A DNA stretch of 12,520 bases, taken from NCBI GenBank assembly GCA_002721895.1, contig PBLV01000009.1, forward strand, positions 1-12,520, read 5' to 3'. The notes below the pieces were generated by a model. That model worked only from the letters and a program-made list of their open reading frames with translations. It ran no database searches and was not told the origin of the DNA. Shown here piece after piece: positions 7,569-12,520 of this stretch. The position numbers were made by a program, and so were the translations under genes. The stretch is from Verrucomicrobiales bacterium. GTDB lineage: Bacteria; Verrucomicrobiota; Verrucomicrobiae; Limisphaerales; UBA1100. Numbering within the stretch: position 1 is the stretch's first letter; the number at the start of each line of letters is the position of its first letter.

Positions 7569-9032
7569 ATGCAAACACGCTGGGTTCTGGTGGCTTTCCT
7601 TCTAGGCGGCGTTGCCGCGTCTGCCGATACCGCCGCCGATGCGCGCCGGGCACTGGTCAAGGGCGCGAAGTTCATGCGCTCCATTTCCGCCGGGGGCGGG
7701 TATCTTTGGCGGTACTCGACGGACCTGAAGTTGATGGCGGGCGAGGGGAAGGGGAGCAAGACGATGATCTGGATTCAGCCGCCCGGGACGCCATCGATGG
7801 GGGAGGCGTTTTTAAAAGCGTTTGAGGCGTCGGGGGAAAAGTACCTGCTCGACTGCGCGCTGGCAGTGGGCGACGCGCTGGCAATGAGCCAATTGGAGAG
7901 CGGGGGCTGGGATTACCGGTTTGACTTCGACGCCAAGGAGAGGTGGTACCGGCAGGTGGACCGCGGCAAGTTGACGATCACGGAGACGACGCGCCGGCGG
8001 AATGTCACGACGTTTGATGATGACAACTCGCAGAGTGCGTTGCGGTTCCTGATGGCGCTGGGGGGGCATTGCCGGGATGCGAACGATGCGCGGCAGCGGC
8101 GGGTGCTGCATGCGTTGTCGTATGGGTTGCAGAAGTTGCTGGCGGCGCAGTACCCGAACGGGGCGTGGCCGCAGCGGTATGACGGTAAGGCGGTGGATCC
8201 GCAGCGGTTCCCGGTGACCAAGGCGAAGTATCCTGAAAAGTGGTCTCGGAAGTACGAGGGGCTGGATTACCGTTCACACTATACTTTTAACGACAACTCG
8301 ATTCGGGACTGCATCCTGACGGCGCTGGAGGCGCATCGGCGTTATGGCGAAGGGCGGCCGGAGTTCTTGGCGGCGGTGGTCCGCGGGGCGGATTTCCTGC
8401 TGCTGGCGCAGATGCCGGAGCCGCAGCCGGTGTGGGCGCAGCAGTACAACGCGAAGATGGAGCCGGCGTGGGCGCGGAAGTTTGAGCCGGCCTCGGTGAC
8501 GGGTGGGGAGAGCGTGGGTGTGTGCCGGACGTTGATCGACATGTACCTAGAGCTGGGTGAGGACAAGTACCTGCGGGCGGTGGAGCCGGCGGTGAAATGG
8601 TTTAAAAAATCGAAGGTTGGGCAGGGGACGTGGGCGAGGTTTTATGAGTTGAAGACGAACAAGCCGCTGTACTTCACAAAGGACTACAAGCTGGTGTATA
8701 CGGACGACGACCTGCCGACGCATTACGGGTTTAAAAGCTCGTTCGGGGTGGCGTCGATGATCCGGCATTACGAGAAGGTGAAGGCGATGGGGAGGGAGAA
8801 ACATCTGGCCACGCTGAAGCGCACGCCGCCCACGGCCAAGCAGCGCGCCGCGCGGGGGAAGGGGATGGAGAAGCGCGTTCGGGAGATTATCGCGGCGCAG
8901 GACAAGCGCGGACGCTGGGTGACAAAGGGCAAGTTGGAAATGCGCGGGATGACGTTCAAGGATCGCGTGGAGACGCGGGTGTTCATCGACAACATGCGGG
9001 TATTGTCGGATTGCTTGGCGTTGTTGAAGTAA
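7569..9032 (+). CDS. pelA: Secreted pectate lyase, PL10-like (TIGR02474 type)
   Basis: The 487-aa protein has a signal peptide (MQTRWVLVAFLLGGVAASA, cleavage near residues 19-21). It is predicted to cleave pectate or polygalacturonate by beta-elimination in the periplasm or outside the cell. Conserved blocks of the PelA/PL10 fold are visible: FDDDNSQSALRFL (149-161), LLAAQYPNGAWPQRY (190-204), YTFNDNSIRDCIL (238-250), QMPEPQPVWAQQYN (281-294) and EPAWARKFEPASVTGGES (298-315). The two QYPNG/QMPEP helices and DDD and FND acidic motifs are typical of the (alpha/alpha) barrel with its Ca2+ and substrate site. About 75 lysine- and arginine-rich C-terminal residues (410-487) follow the conserved core and look like an extension. 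The neighbouring xylose isomerase fits plant- or algal-polysaccharide use, but there is no shared operon. A hairpin-forming repeat follows the stop. Confidence 0.87.
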   Translation: MQTRWVLVAFLLGGVAASADTAADARRALVKGAKFMRSISAGGGYLWRYSTDLKLMAGEGKGSKTMIWIQPPGTPSMGEAFLKAFEASGEKYLLDCALAVGDALAMSQLESGGWDYRFDFDAKERWYRQVDRGKLTITETTRRRNVTTFDDDNSQSALRFLMALGGHCRDANDARQRRVLHALSYGLQKLLAAQYPNGAWPQRYDGKAVDPQRFPVTKAKYPEKWSRKYEGLDYRSHYTFNDNSIRDCILTALEAHRRYGEGRPEFLAAVVRGADFLLLAQMPEPQPVWAQQYNAKMEPAWARKFEPASVTGGESVGVCRTLIDMYLELGEDKYLRAVEPAVKWFKKSKVGQGTWARFYELKTNKPLYFTKDYKLVYTDDDLPTHYGFKSSFGVASMIRHYEKVKAMGREKHLATLKRTPPTAKQRAARGKGMEKRVREIIAAQDKRGRWVTKGKLEMRGMTFKDRVETRVFIDNMRVLSDCLALLK

Positions 9033-9035
9033 GGT

Positions 9036-9060
9036 TGGTCGCTGTAGCCCCGCCTACAGT
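9036..9060 (+). repeat. Hairpin-forming intergenic repeat, copy 2
   Basis: TGGTCGCTGT (9036-9045) and CTACAGT (9054-9060) match the outer blocks of the element at 4589-4624, with a shorter centre. CTGTAG (9042-9047) and CTACAG (9054-9059) form a perfect 6-bp stem with a 6-nt loop, followed by TTT. It begins 4 nt after the pectate lyase stop and may serve as its terminator. Confidence 0.5.
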
Positions 9061-9069
9061 TTCCCTGCG

Positions 9070-9098
9070 TTGAAAATCTTTCCTTCGCCTTTTACTCT
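9070..9098 (+). promoter_or_regulatory. Weak putative promoter for the desulfurase homologue
   Basis: TTGAAA (9070-9075, 4 of 6) is followed after 17 nt by TACTCT (9093-9098, 3 of 6), 6 nt before the ATG at 9105. TTTACT at 9091-9096 is an alternative -10. No Shine-Dalgarno is seen. The layout again suggests a leaderless or nearly leaderless transcript. Confidence 0.3.
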
Positions 9099-9104
9099 CC
9101 CGGC

Positions 9105-10253
9105 ATGAAGCGCCGTGTTTATCTGGACCACCTCGCGGGCTCGCCCTTGGCGGAGCCTGTGCGGGAGGCGATGCGGCCGTTTCTGGACGAGCGCTTCGGC
9201 AGTGCGGGGTCGCTGCATGGCCATGGACTGGCGGCGCGGGAGGCGATTGAGGAGGCGCGCGGGAATTGCGCGGCGATGCTGCACGCGGATGTGGAGGAGA
9301 TCGTCTTCACCTGCAGCGGGACGGAAGCGAACAACCTAGCGGTGAAGGGGGTTGCGTGGGCGCAGAGGGAGCGGGGGAACCACATCGTGCTGTCGAACAT
9401 CGAGCATCCGTCGGTGGATGGCTCGGTGGCTTGGCTGGAGGAGAACGGGTTTGAGGCGACGCGCGTGGCGGTGGATGGCGAGGGGCGGATTGCGCCGGAT
9501 GCCATTGCGGAGGCGGTGATGGAACGGACGGTGCTTATTGCAGTTCATCACGGCAGCCACGACTTGGGAACGTTGCAGGACACGGCGGCCTTCGGGGCGC
9601 TGGCGGCGGAACGGGGGATACCGCTGCTGGTGGACGCGACGGCGGTGGGCGGCTGGGTGCCGGTGGATTTGCGGCAGGAAGGGGTGTCTTTGTTGACCTT
9701 GGCGCCTCATCGGTTTGCCGGGCCGCAGGGGGTCGGCGTGCTGTGTCGCGAACGGCGGGTTCCGTTGACGCCGCTGATCCATGGCGGCGTGCAGGAGGAC
9801 GGGCTGCGCGCGGGCACGGAGAACGTGGCGGCCATCGCGGGCGCGGGGGTGGCAGTGGGGTTGCCGCCGGTGGACCTTGCGCCGTTGCAGCAACGTCTTC
9901 ACGAGGGGCTGCGGGAGCGCGTGGAGGGGTTTCGCCTGAACGGCTCGCCACTGGGCGAGGGTCGGTTGGCTCATCACTTGAGTTACTCATTTGAAGGGCT
10001 GGAAGGGGAAGGGCTGGCGCTGGCGCTGGACATGCAGGGGATCGCCGTGGCCAGCGGGGCGGCGTGCGTGACGAAGAACATGGCGGTCCCCCCGGCGCTC
10101 GCGGCGATCGGGCTTGACGCCGCCTTGGCCAAGGGCAACGTTCTCCTCTCCCTCGGCCGCGACACCTCGGCGGATGACATGGACTATGCACTGGAGGTCA
10201 TCCCGAAGCAGGTGGACAAGCTGCGCGCGATGTCGCCGGCGTGGAGGGGATAG
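9105..10253 (+). CDS. Cysteine desulfurase-like protein lacking the PLP lysine
   Basis: This is a 382-aa member of the NifS/IscS branch of fold-type I (class V) aminotransferases. Family landmarks are present: VYLDHLAGSPL at the start (5-15), FTCSGTEANNLAVKG (68-82), IEHPSVDG with H101, LLVDATAVGG with D177, GGVQEDGLRAGTEN (227-240), and SGAACVTKN with the sulfur-acceptor C321. However, the position of the PLP Schiff-base lysine (SGHK in IscS, K206) reads APHR with R203, codon CGG. The equivalents of IscS Q183, S203 and N155 are A180, A200 and S151. The fold and cysteine are therefore kept while PLP chemistry is probably impaired. It could be a pseudoenzyme, a sulfur carrier, or an enzyme with altered chemistry. 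The frame is open and conserved along its length, so it is not a decayed gene. It is followed by Mrp after an inverted repeat, which suggests a shared role in Fe-S or sulfur handling. Confidence 0.85.
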   Translation: MKRRVYLDHLAGSPLAEPVREAMRPFLDERFGSAGSLHGHGLAAREAIEEARGNCAAMLHADVEEIVFTCSGTEANNLAVKGVAWAQRERGNHIVLSNIEHPSVDGSVAWLEENGFEATRVAVDGEGRIAPDAIAEAVMERTVLIAVHHGSHDLGTLQDTAAFGALAAERGIPLLVDATAVGGWVPVDLRQEGVSLLTLAPHRFAGPQGVGVLCRERRVPLTPLIHGGVQEDGLRAGTENVAAIAGAGVAVGLPPVDLAPLQQRLHEGLRERVEGFRLNGSPLGEGRLAHHLSYSFEGLEGEGLALALDMQGIAVASGAACVTKNMAVPPALAAIGLDAALAKGNVLLSLGRDTSADDMDYALEVIPKQVDKLRAMSPAWRG

Positions 10254-10255
10254 TT

Positions 10256-10316
10256 GTGCTGCCGGCATCTTGCCGGCAGTCAACACGAATTTCTGCCGGC
10301 AAGATGCCGGCAGCAC
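10256..10316 (+). repeat. Perfect 24-bp inverted repeat (REP-like palindromic element)
   Basis: Arm 10256-10279 and arm 10293-10316 are exact reverse complements, separated by 13 nt. Each arm is itself nearly palindromic: CTGCCGGCA, 3 nt, TGCCGGCAG. The element can therefore fold as one long hairpin or as two small ones. It begins 3 nt after the desulfurase-homologue stop and ends 3 nt before the first mrp ATG, filling the gap. The 7-mer CACGAAT occurs in the spacer (10284-10290) and again across the end of the second arm (10314-10320). The structure resembles dispersed REP-type elements. No transposase is nearby, and this is the only copy in the window. Confidence 0.9.
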
Positions 10317-10318
10317 GA

Positions 10319-11359
10319 ATGATGAGCTTGGAACAATCGATTGAAGAGGCGTTGAAGGGGGTGACTTATCCCGGGTACTCGCGCGATGTGGTGTCGTTCG
10401 GGTTGGTTAAAAACGTGGCGACGGCGAATGGGTCGGCGAGCATTGAACTGGAGTTGACGTCGCACAACCCGGAGGTGGCGGGGCAGTTGAAGGCGGCTTG
10501 CGAGTCGGCGGCGATGTCGGTGGAGGGCGTCGAGCGCGTGATGGTCCAGATGAAGATGCCGCCGCCGGGACAGGCGCCCGCGGGCGGCGCGGCGCGGCCC
10601 AGCGCGGTGCCGGGCATCGGCAAGGTGGTGGCGGTAGCCTCGGGCAAGGGCGGCGTGGGCAAGAGCACATGCGCGGTGAACCTCGCGTGCGCGCTGGCTC
10701 AGGGAGGCGGCGAGGTGGGCCTGCTGGACTGCGATATCTACGGGCCGAGTGTGCCGTTGATGGTGGGGGTTAAGGAGCGGGCGATGGTGAGTGCGGACGA
10801 GAAGCTGGTGCCGCTTTTAAACCATGGGGTCAAACTCATGAGCATGGGCTTCCTGCTGGAGGATGATCAGCCGGTGATTTGGCGCGGGCCGATGATCATG
10901 AAGACGATCCAGCAATTCGTGATGCAGGTGGACTGGGGGTCGGTGGATTTCCTGCTGGTGGACCTGCCGCCGGGCACGGGCGACGCGCAGCTTTCGCTTT
11001 GCCAGACGGTGCCGCTGGACGGCGGGGTGATTGTGACGACGCCGCAGGAGGCATCGCTGGGCGTGGTGCGCAAGGGCATCGCGATGTTCGAAAAGGTGAA
11101 CGTGCCGATCTTGGGCATCGTGGAGAACATGAGCTACTTCACGGCGCCGGGCGGGGAGCGGGTGGAGATCTTTGGGCACGGCGGCGGCGCGGAGGAGGCG
11201 GCTCGGCAGGGGACAGCGTTCCTGGGCGAGGTGCCGATATTCACCGAGATCCGCGAAGGCGGCGACGCGGGCGTGCCGGTGGTGGTGGCGGACCCCGAAG
11301 GCGCACCGGCGCAGGCATTTGGCACGGTGGCGGCGGCGCTGCGGACGGGGCTGGAGTAG
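10319..11359 (+). CDS. mrp: Mrp/ApbC-type Fe-S carrier P-loop ATPase
   Basis: The 346-aa protein is predicted to bind and transfer Fe-S clusters in the cytosol. The N-terminal MIP18/DUF59 domain spans about residues 3-80 and starts SLEQSIEEALKGVTYPG. A Pro/Ala linker (81-99) leads to the NTPase domain with deviant Walker A SGKGGVGKST (108-117), LLDCDIYGPSVP (135-146), IWRGPM (187-192) and VDLPPGTGDAQL (214-225). The family segment VENMSYFTAPGGERVEIFG lies at 268-286. The CxxC seen there in many Mrp proteins is absent (T-A-P-G-G), as it is in some other bacterial Mrp lineages. The start at 10319 or 10322 (tandem ATGs) was chosen because an upstream ATG at 10241 would translate the inverted repeat. 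The initiation region lies against that repeat and has no Shine-Dalgarno. It follows the desulfurase homologue, consistent with sulfur or Fe-S metabolism. Confidence 0.93.
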   Translation: MMSLEQSIEEALKGVTYPGYSRDVVSFGLVKNVATANGSASIELELTSHNPEVAGQLKAACESAAMSVEGVERVMVQMKMPPPGQAPAGGAARPSAVPGIGKVVAVASGKGGVGKSTCAVNLACALAQGGGEVGLLDCDIYGPSVPLMVGVKERAMVSADEKLVPLLNHGVKLMSMGFLLEDDQPVIWRGPMIMKTIQQFVMQVDWGSVDFLLVDLPPGTGDAQLSLCQTVPLDGGVIVTTPQEASLGVVRKGIAMFEKVNVPILGIVENMSYFTAPGGERVEIFGHGGGAEEAARQGTAFLGEVPIFTEIREGGDAGVPVVVADPEGAPAQAFGTVAAALRTGLE

Positions 11360-11373
11360 CAGTTATCCCCGCA

Positions 11374-11420
11374 ATTCACCGGTTATTCACGGGCGCGATG
11401 GTGAATAATTTCCCGGGAAA
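11374..11420 (+). promoter_or_regulatory. Operator-like cluster of ATTCAC repeats and a palindrome
   Basis: ATTCAC occurs at 11374-11379 and 11385-11390, exactly 11 bp apart, and its reverse complement GTGAAT at 11401-11406. The inner pair extends to a perfect 8-bp dyad, TTATTCAC, 10 nt, GTGAATAA (11383-11408). Directly after it is the perfect 12-bp palindrome TTTCCCGGGAAA (11409-11420), which abuts the putative -35. The dyad could also act as a weak terminator for mrp, but it has only three Ts after it. The operator role is inferred. Confidence 0.4.
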
Positions 11421-11421
11421 A

Positions 11422-11450
11422 TTGCGTTTTTTGCCGAATAAAAGTATTGT
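11422..11450 (+). promoter_or_regulatory. Putative promoter for the small gene and perhaps pyrR-pyrB
   Basis: TTGCGT (11422-11427), an exact 17-nt spacer and TATTGT (11445-11450) lie in a local AT-rich patch of an otherwise GC-rich region. A start near 11457 would give a leader of about 44 nt before the ATG at 11501. Only 16 nt separate the small gene from the pyr leader hairpin, so this could also be the pyr operon promoter. Confidence 0.45.
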
Positions 11451-11487
11451 TAGCCTTGAAGGGATGGTGCTAGCGTGCCGTCCCATT

Positions 11488-11495
11488 GGAGGAGG
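11488..11495 (+). promoter_or_regulatory. Strong ribosome binding site of the 71-aa gene
   Basis: GGAGGAGG lies 5 nt before the ATG at 11501 and is close to a full anti-Shine-Dalgarno match. It is by far the best such site in the window, where most genes show none. It decides the start against a TTG at 11486. Confidence 0.8.
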
Positions 11496-11500
11496 GTCAG

Positions 11501-11716
11501 ATGACCAAATCATCCAACAGCGGCGACTTGTTGAGCAAATCCTCGCTCTACCGCGAGTTCTTGGCGGAGCGTGAGGAGATTTTGCGGCACAAGTGGCTGG
11601 AGTCCGAGAAGGCCGGCATCGACGTTGGCTTCGAGCAGGCGCTCACGGAATGGATGGTGAAGCACCGGTCGGAATGGCGCAAACGGCGGCAGTCCGAGCG
11701 CCAGCTCTCCGCGTAA
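11501..11716 (+). CDS. Small charged protein of unknown function
   Basis: This 71-aa protein is one I cannot assign to a named family. It is rich in charged residues and predicted helical: LYREFLAEREEILRHKWLESEKAGIDVGFEQALTEW covers residues 16-51, and a basic end, KHRSEWRKRRQSERQ, follows. It has four tryptophan or tyrosine residues in helix positions, no cysteine, no signal peptide and no membrane segment. It is probably a small cytosolic protein. A real gene is supported by the near-perfect Shine-Dalgarno, a promoter-like site and AT-rich leader, and its compact position 16 nt before the pyrR leader hairpin. The basic tail could contact nucleic acid or another protein, which is a guess. 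Being upstream of the attenuator, it would be transcribed whether or not pyrR and pyrB are. Confidence 0.8.
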   Translation: MTKSSNSGDLLSKSSLYREFLAEREEILRHKWLESEKAGIDVGFEQALTEWMVKHRSEWRKRRQSERQLSA

Positions 11717-11732
11717 AACAGTGTTCCTTTAA

Positions 11733-11756
11733 CGCGGTCCCGCGAGGCCGCGAAGG
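11733..11756 (+). promoter_or_regulatory. PyrR binding-loop hairpin (anti-antiterminator)
   Basis: The stem CGCGG (11733-11737) pairs with CCGCG (11748-11752). The apical and 3' sequence reads GGTCC, then GCGAGG, then GCGAAGG (11736-11756). This matches the known PyrR-binding consensus of pyr leaders in Bacillus and relatives (UCC, G-N-G-A-G-G-C/U, then GAAGG). Its place just before pyrR-pyrB supports a functional site. UMP-bound PyrR would stabilise it and favour termination. Confidence 0.72.
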
Positions 11757-11770
11757 TCGATAATGACGAA

Positions 11771-11797
11771 ACGCACCGGATTTTATCCGCGCAGCGT
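11771..11797 (+). promoter_or_regulatory. Candidate pyr antiterminator hairpin
   Basis: CGGAT (11777-11781), a TTT loop and ATCCG (11785-11789) form an inner stem. ACGC (11771-11774) pairs with GCGT (11794-11797) outside it. This fold uses the 5' arm of the downstream terminator, so the two cannot coexist. CGCGG of the binding hairpin could also pair with CCGCG at 11787-11791. Which pairing is used cannot be decided by eye. Confidence 0.4.
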
Positions 11798-11829
11798 CCG
11801 CTTGTCTGCGGGCGGGCGCGGGTTTTTTT
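11787..11829 (+). terminator. Intrinsic terminator (attenuator) directly before pyrR
   Basis: CCGCGC (11787-11792) pairs with GCGCGG (11816-11821). Above a small bulge, CGTCCGC (11795-11801) pairs with GCGGGCG (11808-11814) around a 6-nt loop. Seven Ts (11823-11829) follow and touch the pyrR ATG. This is a textbook strong terminator. The G-rich 3' arm is also the only possible ribosome-binding region of pyrR, so folding could block translation as well as transcription. Confidence 0.85.
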
Positions 11830-12363
11830 ATGGCTGAAACACGGACCGTGCTGGAGAGCGACGCCATCGCCCGCGCGTGGCGGCGGGTGGCGCATGAGAT
11901 TGCCGAGGCAAATGCCGACGGCGGCGCCGTGATGCTCGTGGGCATCCAACGCGGCGGCGTGCCCTTGGCGAAGCAGCTCGGCGCAATTCTCGGCGAATTG
12001 TACGGCGGCGAGGTGGCGGTGGGCACGGTGGAGCCGGCGCTGCATCGCGACGACCTTTCCCAACGCGCCATGAGCGAGCTGCGCCCCACGGAGTTGCCGG
12101 GCGACCTCGGCGAAAAAGTCATCGTGCTCGTCGACGACGCCCTCAGCACCGGCCGCACCGTGCGGGCGTCCATTGACGCCCTCCTCGCCTTCGGCCGGCC
12201 GCGGTGCATTCGGCTGGCGGTGTTGATCGACCGCGGGCATCGCGAGCTGCCTATTCGGCCAGATTTTGTCGGCAAAAATTTGCCCACGCACGCGGATGAG
12301 CGCGTGGAGGTGCTCTTCACTGAGGATGGCGCGCCGGGCTCGGTTGAGATTTTATCCCCATGA
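11830..12363 (+). CDS. pyrR: PyrR, pyrimidine operon regulator / uracil phosphoribosyltransferase
   Basis: The 177-aa protein has the normal PyrR length. It binds pyr leader RNA when loaded with UMP and usually also makes UMP from uracil and PRPP. The type I phosphoribosyltransferase fold shows VGIQRGGVPLA (37-47), a VEPALHRDDLS hood-region motif (67-77) and the PRPP loop VIVLVDDALSTGRTVRAS (97-114). Most PyrR proteins have DDVLYTGRT there, so the A and S are mild changes. VLIDRGHRELPIRPDFVGKN (131-150) is also typical. The ATG at 11830 gives the standard N terminus (VLESDAIARAWRRVAHEI) and follows the attenuator T-tract directly, without a separate Shine-Dalgarno. The last 4 nt overlap the pyrB start (ATGA). 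With the upstream binding loop this indicates autoregulated pyrimidine synthesis. Confidence 0.96.
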   Translation: MAETRTVLESDAIARAWRRVAHEIAEANADGGAVMLVGIQRGGVPLAKQLGAILGELYGGEVAVGTVEPALHRDDLSQRAMSELRPTELPGDLGEKVIVLVDDALSTGRTVRASIDALLAFGRPRCIRLAVLIDRGHRELPIRPDFVGKNLPTHADERVEVLFTEDGAPGSVEILSP

Positions 12364-12520
12364 GTTGGCATCGGAAACATTTGTTGGACATCGAAAGCCT
12401 CAGCGCCGAGGAGATCACTGCCGTGCTGGACACGGCGCGGGAATTCAAGGCGGTGGGCGAGCGCGACATCAAGAAGGTGCCGGCGCTGCAGGGCAAGACG
12501 GTGGTGAATTTTTTTGTGGA
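12360..12520 (+). CDS. pyrB: Aspartate carbamoyltransferase catalytic subunit, N-terminal part
   Basis: The gene is cut by the window end; 53 complete codons are visible. It catalyses carbamoyl phosphate plus L-aspartate to N-carbamoyl-aspartate, the committed step of pyrimidine synthesis. The start MSWHRKHLLDIESLSAEEI, then ITAVLDTAREFKAVGERD and a GKTVVNFFVE end, match the N-terminal carbamoyl-phosphate domain of the ATCase/OTCase family. In this family GKTVVNxFxE is followed by the phosphate-binding STRT, which would lie just beyond the window. Its place after pyrR identifies PyrB rather than ornithine carbamoyltransferase. The ATG overlaps the pyrR stop by 4 nt (ATGA), so translational coupling is likely. 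Confidence 0.93.
   Translation, partial: MSWHRKHLLDIESLSAEEITAVLDTAREFKAVGERDIKKVPALQGKTVVNFFV

Noticed and set aside
7488..7574. 29-residue extension of the permease from an ATG at 7574
   Set aside because: The extension is not family-like and would overlap the divergent pectate lyase start. Family proteins begin with M-x-x-L-D-R-Y-L as at 7487 or 7481.
9336..10191. Long antisense frames (over 200 aa) across the desulfurase homologue
   Set aside because: They are Pro/Arg/His-rich frames typical of high-GC antisense shadows, with no domain signature.
10241..10318. Upstream ATG giving Mrp 26 extra residues
   Set aside because: Those residues are encoded by the tail of the desulfurase homologue and the inverted repeat (low-complexity LPASCRQ...AGKMPAAR), and are not part of the Mrp family. 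The tandem ATGs at 10319 and 10322 directly precede the conserved DUF59 start.
11486..11500. TTG start adding five residues to the small protein
   Set aside because: These codons are the Shine-Dalgarno itself (GGAGGAGG at 11488-11495), which is correctly spaced for the ATG at 11501.
10879..11574. 231-aa plus-strand frame overlapping mrp and the small gene
   Set aside because: It is a Gly/Arg/Ala-rich alternate frame of mrp that runs through the promoter region and into the small gene; there is no ribosome binding site or motif.
1..12520. CRISPR array, tRNA or rRNA gene, transposase, phage or defence genes
   Set aside because: None was seen by eye on either strand; there is no regular repeat-spacer pattern, CCA-ended cloverleaf or recombinase motif.

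Overview
The window is about 60% GC and looks like a chromosomal piece of a Gram-negative bacterium of the PVC group, most likely Verrucomicrobiota. The basis is the gene mix: a secreted PQQ-type beta-propeller protein with an N-terminal W-P-S-W-R-G-P motif, a PL10-like pectate lyase, an LptF/LptG permease (so an LPS outer membrane), class II xylose isomerase, and an intergenic palindromic element. Shine-Dalgarno sequences are weak or absent before most genes. The phylum is an inference from family content, because no rRNA or other marker is present.

Layout. Positions 11-1877 (+) hold a TIGR04283-like glycosyltransferase and a DusB-like tRNA-dihydrouridine synthase. Positions 1938-3251 (+) hold xylA, with its own promoter-like site and a terminator. 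Positions 3335-4579 (+) hold an exported PQQ-like propeller protein. It converges on a minus-strand pair: an LptF/LptG permease (7487-6333), then, 2 nt after its stop, a soluble GAF-GAF histidine kinase (6330-4636). Divergent from that pair is a secreted pectate lyase (7569-9032).

Positions 9105-11359 (+) hold a cysteine desulfurase homologue and an Mrp/ApbC-type P-loop ATPase. The two are separated only by a perfect 24-bp inverted repeat with a 13-nt spacer. The desulfurase homologue keeps the sulfur-acceptor cysteine, but the PLP-binding lysine is arginine and several other PLP contacts are changed. The Mrp lacks the CxxC motif of many homologues.

Positions 11360-12520 (+) hold an operator-like set of ATTCAC repeats, a promoter-like site, a 71-aa unknown protein with a very strong ribosome binding site, then pyrR and the start of pyrB. 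The 113 nt before pyrR contain what looks like a complete PyrR-type attenuator: a hairpin matching the PyrR binding-loop consensus, a candidate antiterminator, and a strong terminator whose T-tract runs into the pyrR start codon.

The strongest points for a second look are the PyrR attenuator with an unknown small gene ahead of it, the desulfurase homologue lacking the PLP lysine next to Mrp, and the palindrome that fills the gap between those two genes. Most other genes are ordinary housekeeping or polysaccharide-use functions.
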